From the NCBI GenBank assembly GCA_018222765.1, contig JAAEZT010000016.1:1-64000 (forward strand): a DNA stretch of 64,000 nt. The letters are read 5' to 3'. The notes beneath the pieces were generated by a model that worked only from the letters and a program-made list of their open reading frames with translations, did not search any database and was not told the origin of the DNA. Positions 34,851 to 43,239 of this stretch are shown here, piece by piece. Source of the stretch: a bacterium (GTDB taxonomy: Bacteria > Verrucomicrobiota > Verrucomicrobiia > Verrucomicrobiales > Akkermansiaceae). The translations under genes were made by a program, and so were the position numbers. Every line of letters begins with the position of its first letter. Within the stretch, counting starts at the first letter, position 1.

Positions 34851-36311
34851 ATGATTGAATTTCCTCGAGATCGCCAACAAACCATCCCTGAAAGTGCAGT
34901 AAAAATTATCGGTTTGGGAGGTGCCGGAGCCAATATGCTCGATCGCATTGCTCTGGACGGAATCGAAGGAGCTGAGCTGCTTGCATTGAATACTGATGTG
35001 CGGACCCTGAAGAGTTCGGTGGCAGGCGAAAAAATCCAGTTGGGCCCCAATCTGACCAAAGGCCTCGGGGCCGGTGGCGATCCAGAGATCGGTGAAAAGG
35101 CGATTTTAGAGTCAGAGGATGAGATTCGCGACGTATTGCGGGATCGCAAGATAGTCTTCATCTGCGTGGGCCTCGGTGGCGGAACGGGATCTGGAGCGGC
35201 ACCGATTGCGGTGCGCTTGGCCAGAGAAGCGGGGGCTTTTGTGGTGGTCTTTGCGACCATGCCTTTTGCCTTCGAGGGGAATCGTCGACGTATTCAAGCT
35301 GAAGAGTCATTGAACCAACTGGCGGTTCTGACCAATGCCTTGGTCACTTTTGATAATACTCGCATGGGTGAGCTGGTGCTGCCAAAGCAGGGTGTTCACG
35401 AGGCATTCTCTGCTGCCGACCGAATGATTTCCGACAGTATTACTGCAGTTGCGCGATTGGTTCTGCGTCCCGGTTTGATCAATGTGGGTCTCGATGAACT
35501 GATGACAGCCTTGAAGACGACCCGCTCACGCTGTCTCTTCGGTTCCGGATTGGGGCGTGGAGATAATCGTGCGCAAATCGCGCTCAAGGCCGCGTTGGGA
35601 AGCCCACTTCTGGATAGTGGATCCTTGCTCGAAGATGCCACTACGGTTCTCGTGCATATTTGTGGGGGAGAGGATATGACTCTTTTTGAAATCGAGCTTC
35701 TCATGGAAGGTCTGACCAAGCACATCCCAGACAATGCCCATTTGTTATTCGGAGCCGCGACGGACAAGGCGATGGGGAAAGCCCTGAGTGTTACGATCAT
35801 CAGCGCGCTGCCCGAGGAACGATTGCAGTCGGCCCAAGTATTCGCGGCATCGGAAGAGGTCGAGGTGATTGAGATCGAAGGACTCGAGGAGGAGTTAGCG
35901 GAAGAGTCGGTTGAGGAAGAAGTTTCCGATGCCGAGCCGGAAGGTTTGGAGGACGAGGAGATTGTGGAAGAAGACGAGATCGTCGAGGAAGAGGATATTG
36001 TCGAAGCTGAAGAGGACGATGAAATTCCTGAACTCGATGACGAAGGACATGATTTCGAATCACCGGAACTCCGCATTATGGACGAAGAGGAGCCTGAGGC
36101 CATCGTGGAAGTCGAAGAAACTCCCGAGGAAGAACCCGAGCCCGTTGTCGAAGAATCCCAAGCCGAGAACCCTAAGAAGGGTGCCGGGCAGGCAGAGCTT
36201 CTTCTCGAAGGTGGGCCGAAAGGCCGTTTTCAGGGAGAGCAGCCTAACGTCATTGAAGGCGAGGATCTTGACGTCCCGCCTTATCTCCGAAAGAAACGTC
36301 GAAATCGCTAG
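34851..36311 (+). CDS. ftsZ: Cell division protein FtsZ with an acidic linker and variant T7 loop
   Basis: Tubulin-like GTPase that forms the division ring. 486 residues. The GTP-binding domain has 'NTDVRTL' (47-53) and the tubulin signature GGGTGSG (109-115). The T7 loop, which completes the active site of the neighbouring subunit, reads NVGLDEL (211-217) where E. coli has NVDFADV, so the first Asp is Gly and the second is Glu, with a new Asp between. A strikingly acidic disordered linker (about 335-455) ends in the conserved tail 'DVPPYLRKKRR', which docks FtsA/ZipA-type partners. No ftsA or ftsQ is adjacent; ribF follows. Confidence 0.95.
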   Translation: MIEFPRDRQQTIPESAVKIIGLGGAGANMLDRIALDGIEGAELLALNTDVRTLKSSVAGEKIQLGPNLTKGLGAGGDPEIGEKAILESEDEIRDVLRDRKIVFICVGLGGGTGSGAAPIAVRLAREAGAFVVVFATMPFAFEGNRRRIQAEESLNQLAVLTNALVTFDNTRMGELVLPKQGVHEAFSAADRMISDSITAVARLVLRPGLINVGLDELMTALKTTRSRCLFGSGLGRGDNRAQIALKAALGSPLLDSGSLLEDATTVLVHICGGEDMTLFEIELLMEGLTKHIPDNAHLLFGAATDKAMGKALSVTIISALPEERLQSAQVFAASEEVEVIEIEGLEEELAEESVEEEVSDAEPEGLEDEEIVEEDEIVEEEDIVEAEEDDEIPELDDEGHDFESPELRIMDEEEPEAIVEVEETPEEEPEPVVEESQAENPKKGAGQAELLLEGGPKGRFQGEQPNVIEGEDLDVPPYLRKKRRNR

Positions 36312-36348
36312 GCTTGTAGTTCGGCGGGATTGAGCCTTCATTCTCCTC

Positions 36349-37248
36349 GTGCAGGTCTATCATAGTCTCGCAGAACTCGGAGCCGCCGAATCAGATTTTG
36401 GTTTGGCTCTTGGCGTATTCGATGGGGTTCATCTTGGGCACCGCTTCGTAATCGATGCCGCGCGGGGATGTCGACGCACCGGAGTGCTCACTTTTGAACC
36501 GCATCCCGTGCAGGTTCTCGCGCCGGATCGCGCGCCCCGCAGGATCCTCGCGACGATGGAGCACAAAATGCAAATCCTTGATACGCTTGGCGTTGATTTT
36601 CTGGTTGTTATTGAATTTACGATGGAGCTTGCCTCGGGCGAAGCCCGTGTCTTTGCCGATGAATTGTTTGGGAGCGGAGTCAGGCGTCTGGCTGCTGGTG
36701 AGGATTGGAATTTCGGCAAAGGCCGCAAAGGAAATATGAAATACCTGGCGGATTGGGGCGATGAAGTCGGGGTCGCAGTTCATGCGGTGTCAGCAGTGAT
36801 GCAAAAAGGGGAACGCATTAGTAGTACGCGAATTCGTCAGGCCTTGCGGGACGAAAACCTTGTCGCTGCCGAGGAAATGTTAGGACGCCCTTATTCCGTG
36901 ATGGGCGAAGTTGTCCAAGGACGCCAGCTCGGACGCCAGCTTGGATTTCCGACGGCCAATGTCGCTGTCTCAGACGAGCAACTTCCGCCGAATGGAGTCT
37001 ATGTCGTTGAAGGACGCTGGGAGGGTCAATGGATCAGAGGAGTGGCAAATATCGGAACGCGACCAACAGTCGACAAAAGCATGGCGCGGTCATTGGAGGT
37101 GAATCTCTTTTCCGACCAAGTGCCGGATGCATATGGTTGGACTCTTGAAGTGGCATTTTTGCGGAAGATTCGTGAGGAGAGGAGATTTGAGTCAATTGAG
37201 GCTCTCAAGGAGCAAATTTCCCGCGATGTTGAGGAGGCTAAACGTTGA
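36349..37248 (+). CDS. ribF: Bifunctional riboflavin kinase/FAD synthetase RibF
   Basis: Makes FMN and FAD from riboflavin. 299 residues, GTG start. The adenylyltransferase half has 'LGVFDGVHLGHR' (HxGH) near residue 21 and 'ISSTRIRQAL' near 157; the kinase half has 'GRQLGRQLGFPTANV', the PTAN flavin-binding motif, and 'GVANIGTRPTV'. It lies 37 bases after ftsZ on the same strand and could be cotranscribed. Confidence 0.96.
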   Translation: MQVYHSLAELGAAESDFGLALGVFDGVHLGHRFVIDAARGCRRTGVLTFEPHPVQVLAPDRAPRRILATMEHKMQILDTLGVDFLVVIEFTMELASGEARVFADELFGSGVRRLAAGEDWNFGKGRKGNMKYLADWGDEVGVAVHAVSAVMQKGERISSTRIRQALRDENLVAAEEMLGRPYSVMGEVVQGRQLGRQLGFPTANVAVSDEQLPPNGVYVVEGRWEGQWIRGVANIGTRPTVDKSMARSLEVNLFSDQVPDAYGWTLEVAFLRKIREERRFESIEALKEQISRDVEEAKR

Positions 37249-37311
37249 GTTTTCAATCAGTGGGACTCATGGGGGACGTTAGGGTCTCGAAAATTTGTCT
37301 TATAGATTGCC

Positions 37312-37344
37312 ATTGCCTTTTTCTGAAGGTGTCGTTAAGGCAAT
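37312..37344 (+). promoter_or_regulatory. Inverted repeat in the gnd leader
   Basis: ATTGCCTT (37312-37319) and AAGGCAAT (37337-37344) form an 8-bp stem. A second ATTGCC just before it (37306-37311) could pair with the same right arm, and a third ATTGCC lies directly before the gnd ATG. Whether this is regulatory cannot be told. Confidence 0.25.
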
Positions 37345-37371
37345 CGCCCCTGCCAAGAGCAGGACATTGCC

Positions 37372-38805
37372 ATGGAAAAGAAAAGTGACTTCGGATTAAT
37401 TGGTTTGGCCGTGATGGGCCAGAATCTTGTGCTTAATGTGGAAAGCCGCGGCTTTCAGGTTTCGGTTTATAACCGGACCACCGCCACGATGACCAAGTTC
37501 ATCGAAGAAAATCCCGACAAGAACCTCGTCGGATGCGAAAGCCTCGAAGACTTTGTTCAGTCTCTCGCTTCTCCGCGCAAGATCCAGATCATGGTGCAGG
37601 CCGGTGGTCCTGTCGATGCGGTCATCGCTTCACTCATTCCCCTCCTCGATCAAGGTGACATCATCATTGACGGGGGGAACTCACTCTACACCGACACCGA
37701 ACGCCGCGACAAGTACTGCGCGGAAGCCGGAATGCGTTTCATCGGAGCCGGTGTTTCCGGTGGTGAAGAAGGCGCTCTCAAAGGACCTTCCATCATGCCC
37801 GGCGGACCTGCTTCCACTTGGGAAGTCATGAAGCCGATCTTCGAAAGCATTTCTGCCAAGGTCGATGGCGAGCCTTGCGTGGTGCACATCGGAGAAGGTG
37901 GCGCCGGTCACTTCGTGAAAATGGTGCATAACGGCATCGAGTATGGTGACATGCAGCTTATCTGTGAGGCCTACAATATTTTCAAAGCAGCTGGTTTCTC
38001 CAACGAAGAACTCGCCGATATTTTCGCCGATTGGAACGACGGTGACCTCGAGTCTTTCCTCATCGAAATCACCGCCAACATTTTTAAGCAGAAAGATCCT
38101 GAAACTGGTAAAGATATCGTTGACCTCGTCGTCGATAAAGCCGGCCAAAAAGGTACCGGACGTTGGACCGTCATGGGCTCTGTTGAGCAAGCCGTGCCTT
38201 TCTCAACCATCGCCGGTTCGGTCGAAGCGCGTATTCTCTCCTCCATGCGCGACCAGCGTAAGGTAGCTTCTGGAATCCTTCAGGGACCAAGTAACTGGGA
38301 CTTCAATCTTGAGATGAGTAAGGAAGATCTTGTGAAGAAAGTTCGCAACGCGCTCTACGCTTCCAAGATTGTGTCCTACGCCCAGGGACTTGATCTCATC
38401 ACCAAGGTCGGTGTTGAAAAAGGCTGGAATCTTCAGCTTGGCGAGATTGCCAAGATCTGGCGTGGCGGTTGCATCATCCGTGCCCGCTTCCTCAACCGCA
38501 TCACGGAGGCTTACCAGAGCGAGACTCCTCCAACCAATCTCATGCTCAGCCCCTTCTTCACTGAGATCCTCAACGAAGGACAAAGCGACTGGCGCGAAGT
38601 CGTGGCTCTCGCCGCGACTAATGGTATCCCGGTTCCAAGCTTCGGAGGTTCTCTCAGCTACTACGACGCCTACCGTGCCGAGCGCACCCCGGCAAACTTG
38701 CTGCAAGCCCAGCGTGACTTCTTCGGAGCGCACACCTACGAGCGCACCGATAAGCCCGAGGGCGAGTTTTTCCACACCGAAGATTGGCCCGATCTCATCA
38801 GCTAA
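37372..38805 (+). CDS. gnd: 6-phosphogluconate dehydrogenase, decarboxylating
   Basis: Oxidises 6-phosphogluconate to ribulose 5-phosphate with NADPH and CO2. 477 residues. Rossmann start 'FGLIGLAVMGQNLVLNVESR' with GLAVMG, NADP-type Asn-Arg after the second strand ('YNRTTATM'), and the catalytic lysine region 'GHFVKMVHNGIEYGDMQ'. The C-terminal 'FFTEILNEGQ' and the tail are standard. Codon use is visibly more C-ending than its neighbours, suggesting high expression. AGGA sits 8 bases before the ATG. Followed by tandem terminators. Confidence 0.97.
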   Translation: MEKKSDFGLIGLAVMGQNLVLNVESRGFQVSVYNRTTATMTKFIEENPDKNLVGCESLEDFVQSLASPRKIQIMVQAGGPVDAVIASLIPLLDQGDIIIDGGNSLYTDTERRDKYCAEAGMRFIGAGVSGGEEGALKGPSIMPGGPASTWEVMKPIFESISAKVDGEPCVVHIGEGGAGHFVKMVHNGIEYGDMQLICEAYNIFKAAGFSNEELADIFADWNDGDLESFLIEITANIFKQKDPETGKDIVDLVVDKAGQKGTGRWTVMGSVEQAVPFSTIAGSVEARILSSMRDQRKVASGILQGPSNWDFNLEMSKEDLVKKVRNALYASKIVSYAQGLDLITKVGVEKGWNLQLGEIAKIWRGGCIIRARFLNRITEAYQSETPPTNLMLSPFFTEILNEGQSDWREVVALAATNGIPVPSFGGSLSYYDAYRAERTPANLLQAQRDFFGAHTYERTDKPEGEFFHTEDWPDLIS

Positions 38806-38806
38806 G

Positions 38807-38827
38807 CTTTCGCTCAGCGAAGTTTTT
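38807..38827 (+). terminator. Weak terminator directly after gnd
   Basis: CTTTCGC/GCGAAG (38807-38822), six base pairs with one bulged T and a TCA loop, followed by five T residues. It lies two bases after the stop. Confidence 0.4.
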
Positions 38828-38831
38828 CCAA

Positions 38832-38864
38832 ACGGCGTCTCCTGAGAGGGAGGCGCCGTTTTTT
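38832..38864 (+). terminator. Strong terminator of gnd
   Basis: ACGGCGTCTCC (38832-38842) pairs with GGAGGCGCCGT (38849-38859) over 11 positions, one of them a G-T pair, around a 6-base loop, followed by a run of T residues to 38864. Confidence 0.92.
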
Positions 38865-38952
38865 ATCTCTACCGTAAGCTGGGTGCTCCGCTCCAAAGGG
38901 GCAACCCATTGTAGCGAACGGTAGAGGGAGGAGCGGCCGCCGCTCTTTTTTT
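38865..38952 (+). ncRNA. Candidate structured RNA ending in its own terminator
   Basis: After the gnd terminator comes an element that folds completely. Outer stem CTCTACCGT (38867-38875) with ACGGTAGAG (38918-38926), 9 bp perfect; inner stem TGGGTGCTCC (38880-38889) with GGGGC-A-ACCCA (38898-38908), one bulge; then GAGCGG-CCG-CCGCTC (38931-38945) and seven T residues. The loop segment CCGCTCC (38888-38894) is also perfectly complementary to GGAGCGG (38930-38936), the left arm of the terminator. No promoter was recognised, so it could be a small RNA, a 3'-end-derived RNA or a palindromic repeat. No known RNA family was recognised. Confidence 0.4.
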
Positions 38953-39029
38953 GCATTGGCCGAATTAGATCGACCCTTCGGGCCTGCCGATTCTTCGAAT
39001 ATGGGCCCCGGGTGATTTCTGGATGGGCT

Positions 39030-40919
39030 CTACTTAGTGACTTCGATTGCAGAAAAGTCACTGCTGGTCGCTTTGGAATAGAGACCGATATAGCTTACTT
39101 TCTCAATGTCTGCGGGGAGCTTCTGTTCTAGGCGTGTCTTGTCGACTTCAAGGATAACGACACGTTTGGCGAGATCGATAATGATGTGGGCGGTGAATTT
39201 TTGTTTGGTGTCGAACTTGGCTCTCTTCGCAGTGCCGCGGCCGACATTGATCCAGCCACCTTGGAAGATCTCGTGGGTGCCTTTGCCAATAGCAGTGCCG
39301 ACTTTAATGAGGCTGTTGTTGTCGGGTTTGTCGCCGAAGCAAAAAAAGGCGTTTTTGGTGACGGAGTCGACGGCGGTTTGGTAGTCGATTTTGAAGGCTG
39401 CGCGGTCGGTTCCGGAGAGTGGCTTGTCGAGTTTTCGGAGGGCCACGGTCTCGCCTTTTGAAGTGAGGCGGTAAGCGAAATCTGATTTGGTGACGGTTCC
39501 ACCGAGGACGATGGGCCAGTCGCCGGTTTTGTCTTTGCCTTCGCTGAGCTCGGCTGATTTTTTGGGTTTTCTGCTGCTTGTTTTGGTGGGTTCACCTTCC
39601 CACCATTCACGAGGGCCTTCGGCCTCGATGCCTTTCCAGACTTCCATGAACTTCTTTTTCATTTCGGCCAGTTTCTCCGGCTTTTCCTTGGCGAGGTTGG
39701 TGGTCTCCTGCCAGTCCTTCTCGATTTCGTAGAGCTGGAATTCGGTGAGCGTTTCGTCGGCGATGATTTTCCAATCATCAATACGCATCGCGGCGCGGCT
39801 TTTCTCGGGAGCGATGTGAGTGCGCCAGAAGAGCGGGACTTTGCGTTGCACGGCCTCGCCTATGAAAGCCGGGCGGATGTCGGCTCCATCGATGGTGCGA
39901 TCCTTCGGGGTGTCGATGCCCACGATGCCGAGCACGGTGGTGAAGATGTCCGATCCGATGACGGGAGTTTTGCTCACCGTGCCTGGAGGGATTTGGCCTG
40001 GCCAACGAACGAGGCCCGCGACGCGGATGCCGCCCTCGTGGCTGTCGCGCTTTCGACCGCGAAGTCCTCCGGTTGAGCCCTGGGTGCGGCCGGTTTGTTT
40101 TCGGCCTTCGGGGCCGTTGTCGGAGGTGAAGAAGACGATGGTGTTGTCACGCAATCCGAGATCATCAAGGCCCTTCATCACGATGCCGAAGGCGTCGTCG
40201 AGTTGGGTGATGTTGCCGTGATGTTGGCGGATCCCTTCGTCAGCGATATGCGCGTAGGGCTTCATGTATTTTTCAGCTGATTCGATGGGGAGGTGTGGCT
40301 CGTGGGTCCAAACTGAGAGAAGAAAGGGTTTTTCCTTGTCGCGGTCTTCCTTGAGCCAACGAATTCCTTCTGTCGCAACAAGAGGAGCGGAGAACCCTTC
40401 GAGTAGCCCCATTTCCTTGCCATTGAGAACGAAGTTTTTGGGATTCTTATGGTTGGGCGTAGCGTTGTTTTGAGTCGCCATCCAGTGGTCGTATCCGTGG
40501 TCGTTGGGTTGCGGTTGCTTGTCGCTATTGAAATGTCCGTTGAGATGCCACTTGCCGACGTGGCAGGTGGCGTAGCCATTTTCTTTGAGAAGTTCGGGGA
40601 GAGTGATTTCACTTTCCCGAAGGTGAGTGCTGTGTCCTCCCGGGATCCAACGCCAGACGCCGTTGCGGTAGGGAGTGCGTCCGGTAAGAATGGCAGCGCG
40701 TGACGGAGAGCAAACTCCGCAGGCCGAGTAGCATTGCGTGAAGCGAACTCCCTCGGTCGCGAACTTATCGAGGTGGGGAGACTTAATGATTTTGTTGCCG
40801 TAGCAAGCGAGATCGCCCCATCCCATGTCATCAACGAGGAAGACGACGATGTTCGGTTTCTTGGCGAAGGCTGAGTTGCCTTGCATAAGGAATACGAGGG
40901 CGAGAACTGCGAATCTCAT
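39030..40919 (-). CDS. Exported arylsulfatase-family sulfatase
   Basis: Removes sulfate esters, probably from sulfated polysaccharides. 629 residues, signal peptide MRFAVLALVFLMQGNSAFA. The active-site motif is C70-S-P-S-R in 'VCSPSRAAILTGR', where the Cys is converted to formylglycine; the metal-binding start 'VFLVDDMGWGDLACYGN' and 'CHVGKWHL' are intact. A C-terminal domain of about 150 residues (from about 480) follows the sulfatase fold; it looks beta-sandwich-like and may bind substrate. No anaerobic maturase gene is in the window. Not in an operon: the downstream neighbour converges, and the upstream gene is 183 bases away. Confidence 0.95.
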   Translation of the reverse strand: MRFAVLALVFLMQGNSAFAKKPNIVVFLVDDMGWGDLACYGNKIIKSPHLDKFATEGVRFTQCYSACGVCSPSRAAILTGRTPYRNGVWRWIPGGHSTHLRESEITLPELLKENGYATCHVGKWHLNGHFNSDKQPQPNDHGYDHWMATQNNATPNHKNPKNFVLNGKEMGLLEGFSAPLVATEGIRWLKEDRDKEKPFLLSVWTHEPHLPIESAEKYMKPYAHIADEGIRQHHGNITQLDDAFGIVMKGLDDLGLRDNTIVFFTSDNGPEGRKQTGRTQGSTGGLRGRKRDSHEGGIRVAGLVRWPGQIPPGTVSKTPVIGSDIFTTVLGIVGIDTPKDRTIDGADIRPAFIGEAVQRKVPLFWRTHIAPEKSRAAMRIDDWKIIADETLTEFQLYEIEKDWQETTNLAKEKPEKLAEMKKKFMEVWKGIEAEGPREWWEGEPTKTSSRKPKKSAELSEGKDKTGDWPIVLGGTVTKSDFAYRLTSKGETVALRKLDKPLSGTDRAAFKIDYQTAVDSVTKNAFFCFGDKPDNNSLIKVGTAIGKGTHEIFQGGWINVGRGTAKRAKFDTKQKFTAHIIIDLAKRVVILEVDKTRLEQKLPADIEKVSYIGLYSKATSSDFSAIEVTK

Positions 40920-41066
40920 GAGAGAGAGTTACGCTGTTTTGTTCCTGCTGAACAAGGGTAGAGTCGCCGTTAGCTTTGTTTTTAGTGTGGAGGTGAGCGG
41001 CAGCTCTCTGAGTTTTCGATTATCCGGGAGTGCGGAACTGTCTAGTCTATTGCGGATGGAGATTCT

Positions 41067-41087
41067 GGAGAACAATTCTCCTTTTTT
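41067..41087 (+). terminator. Orphan terminator-like hairpin
   Basis: GGAGAA (41067-41072) and TTCTCC (41076-41081) with a CAA loop, followed by six T residues. The T run is on the plus strand, yet all flanking genes are on the minus strand. It may end an antisense or small transcript started in the 40920-41066 gap. Confidence 0.45.
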
Positions 41088-41102
41088 CGCGGCTACTTGG
41101 TA

Positions 41103-42110
41103 TTAAAAGTCTACAAATCCGAACTCTTGGGCGAGTTCGAGGCATTGGTTGGTGGGGATGAGTCCAAGCGAGGGACTGGGATCTTTTAGAGAGGCGGCAG
41201 CGGTGCAGACGGCAAGTTGGAGGCGGTCCGGGGTGGAGAGGTTATCGTGGAGTCCGTGGAGGAGTCCGGCGGCGAAAGCGTCGCCGGCACCGGTTGCTCC
41301 TTTACTGAAATTTTCGGGGAGTTTGAGTGAAGCTTGAGTGAAGGTGTTGCCGGTTTTGAGCGCGCAAACCGCTCCGTGCTCGGTGTGGATGGTGACTGTT
41401 TTTTGCACGCCGAGTTCGAGAAGTTCCTGTGCAGCTCTTAAGAGCGCCTGGGAATTGTCAGCGGAGAGGCTTGTTCTGAGAATATGGGAGGCTTCGAGTT
41501 CGTTGATGATGAAGTGATCGGTGAAAGGGAAGGCGCTGAGGGCAATTTCTCGAAATTGTGGATGTTCGCCGCTGACCATATCGACGCTTGTTTCGAGTTC
41601 GTTTTCTTTGGCTTTTTGGAGGGCGAGAGCAGCGCGGGTTTGCTTTCCGTTGAAGGAATCAAGCGCGTCGAGGAGCGTGAGATAACCAAGGTGGAGAATG
41701 CGGGCTTTTGTTTTGGTGAAGTCGAGATGCTCGACGTCGAATAGGCTATTCGCTCCGCGTTGGTGAAAGAAGGTGCGTCGTCCAGTGCCGAAGACCGACA
41801 TGGCGTCGGTGTAGGAAGTTGAGCGTTCGGAGGTTCTGTGGAGTTGGGTGGTGTCGATGCCGTTGCTTTGGCAGTCGCCGAGAATCCAGCGTCCGTAATC
41901 ATCATTGCCGATTAGGCCGCAGGCTTCGAGCGGATAGCCCACTTGCATCGAGGCGAGATCCTTGAGGACGTTGTAAGGACCACCGCCGTTGGATTTGGAT
42001 TCGCTAAGGATGTTCGCCAAGGTGTCTTGCTCGGGGTAGGCGTCGATGATCTTGACCTGATCAACGATGAAGTTTCCTGCTGCGAGAATACCGTGGCGTT
42101 GGGTGTCCAT
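41103..42110 (-). CDS. PfkB-family carbohydrate kinase
   Basis: Ribokinase-fold kinase, 335 residues. N-terminal 'AAGNFIVDQVKIIDAYPEQD' and the 'GGGPYNVLKDLASM' glycine motif; C-terminal signature 'GATGAGDAFAAGLLHG' with the catalytic Asp. Substrate unknown; by context it phosphorylates the sugar acid or keto sugar that the aldolase then cleaves. Last gene of a five-gene operon (46105 to 41103), 2 bases after the Gfo/Idh gene. Confidence 0.88.
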   Translation of the reverse strand: MDTQRHGILAAGNFIVDQVKIIDAYPEQDTLANILSESKSNGGGPYNVLKDLASMQVGYPLEACGLIGNDDYGRWILGDCQSNGIDTTQLHRTSERSTSYTDAMSVFGTGRRTFFHQRGANSLFDVEHLDFTKTKARILHLGYLTLLDALDSFNGKQTRAALALQKAKENELETSVDMVSGEHPQFREIALSAFPFTDHFIINELEASHILRTSLSADNSQALLRAAQELLELGVQKTVTIHTEHGAVCALKTGNTFTQASLKLPENFSKGATGAGDAFAAGLLHGLHDNLSTPDRLQLAVCTAAASLKDPSPSLGLIPTNQCLELAQEFGFVDF

Positions 42111-42112
42111 GA

Positions 42113-43234
42113 CTAGAGTGGGACGACTGTTCCGCTTTGCTGGGATTCAAGCGCGGCTGCGAAAATTTCGTGAGTGGCGACGGCTTCTTCGGGGGTTGCG
42201 CAGCCGAAGCGATCTTCTAACAATCCTTCGCGTTCCATGAGAAAGGCCGCCCACATTTGTTGGATCACATCGGGGAAGCCCGGTTCAAAGATTCCACCGG
42301 TGACGGCTTTGAATGGAGTGCCGAAGCCGAGGTCGGTTCGTTTCCAGTATTGTTCTTTTCCTCGCTCGAAAAGGTGGAGCGTTTTTGGTTCCGCGGTGCT
42401 GAAGCGGACGCCGCCGTCGGTGCCGAGGATCTCGATGAACCAGGTGTTGGTAGCGCCGGGAGCAAGGCGTTTCATTTCAAGACGCAGGGGGACTTCTTCG
42501 GCGTCGATATTGGTCCAGGTGTTGAGGTGGGCATTGTCCCAGGTGTCGCAGGGAGTGGTGCCGCCTTTTCCATCGGGGCGCAAGGGATAGCCCTTTTGAA
42601 GTTGGGCGAAGAGCCGGGTCGGTTTCCAACCGAGGCGGAGGGGAAGGTGGCAAGCGTGCATGCCGAGGTCGTTGAGAACACCGCCTTGGCCGCAGGTCGC
42701 GTTGAGTCTTTTCCAGTTGGCTGCTTTGGTGGGATCGAGATCGCTGCTGTGATGGAATCCGGAGACGACTTCAAGAACGCGGCCGACTTCGCCGGAGCGC
42801 GCTACTTCGAGGGCGCGTTGCGCACCGGGGAAGAATGGCATTTCCGAACTGCAACGCACGAAGCATCCGCTTTCGTTGATCTTTTCGACAATGCGTTGGG
42901 CAGTGGGCAAATCGATGCCAAATGGTTTTTCTGCGAAGAGGTCTTTGCCGGCGTTCAGGACGTCGAGGTAAATTTTCTCGTGGAGATTGTGCGGAACGGC
43001 GGCGTAGACGACATCGATCTCCGGATTGGCGAGCAGTGCGTGGTAGTCGGTGACCTTCTGAGTGCAGCTGGGGATGATGTCGAACCAGGATAAGACGTCC
43101 GGATTCAAATCGGCGACCGCGACGAGCTCGGGCTGAACTGAAACATCGGTAAGGGCGCACCAGCGGGCAAAGGCGCTCGCCATTTCTCGGCCCATGAGAC
43201 CTCCTCCGATAATGCCGATGTTGATCGTTTTCAT
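42113..43234 (-). CDS. Gfo/Idh/MocA-family oxidoreductase
   Basis: NAD(P)-dependent sugar dehydrogenase type. 373 residues from the ATG at 43234 (MKTINIGIIGGGLMG); the frame extends to 43270 but that would overlap the aldolase stop. Rossmann motif GIIGGGLMG at 8-16, and 'FAEKPFGIDLPTAQRIVEKI' carries the family EKP catalytic Lys motif. The C-terminal alpha/beta domain is complete. Fourth gene of the sugar operon, 5 bases downstream of the aldolase gene. Confidence 0.9.
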   Translation of the reverse strand: MKTINIGIIGGGLMGREMASAFARWCALTDVSVQPELVAVADLNPDVLSWFDIIPSCTQKVTDYHALLANPEIDVVYAAVPHNLHEKIYLDVLNAGKDLFAEKPFGIDLPTAQRIVEKINESGCFVRCSSEMPFFPGAQRALEVARSGEVGRVLEVVSGFHHSSDLDPTKAANWKRLNATCGQGGVLNDLGMHACHLPLRLGWKPTRLFAQLQKGYPLRPDGKGGTTPCDTWDNAHLNTWTNIDAEEVPLRLEMKRLAPGATNTWFIEILGTDGGVRFSTAEPKTLHLFERGKEQYWKRTDLGFGTPFKAVTGGIFEPGFPDVIQQMWAAFLMEREGLLEDRFGCATPEEAVATHEIFAAALESQQSGTVVPL

Positions 43235-43239
43235 GGGTA

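Noticed and set aside
36312-37371. A division/cell-wall cluster around ftsZ
   Set aside because: ribF and gnd follow, and no mur, ftsA, ftsQ or ftsW gene is in the window.
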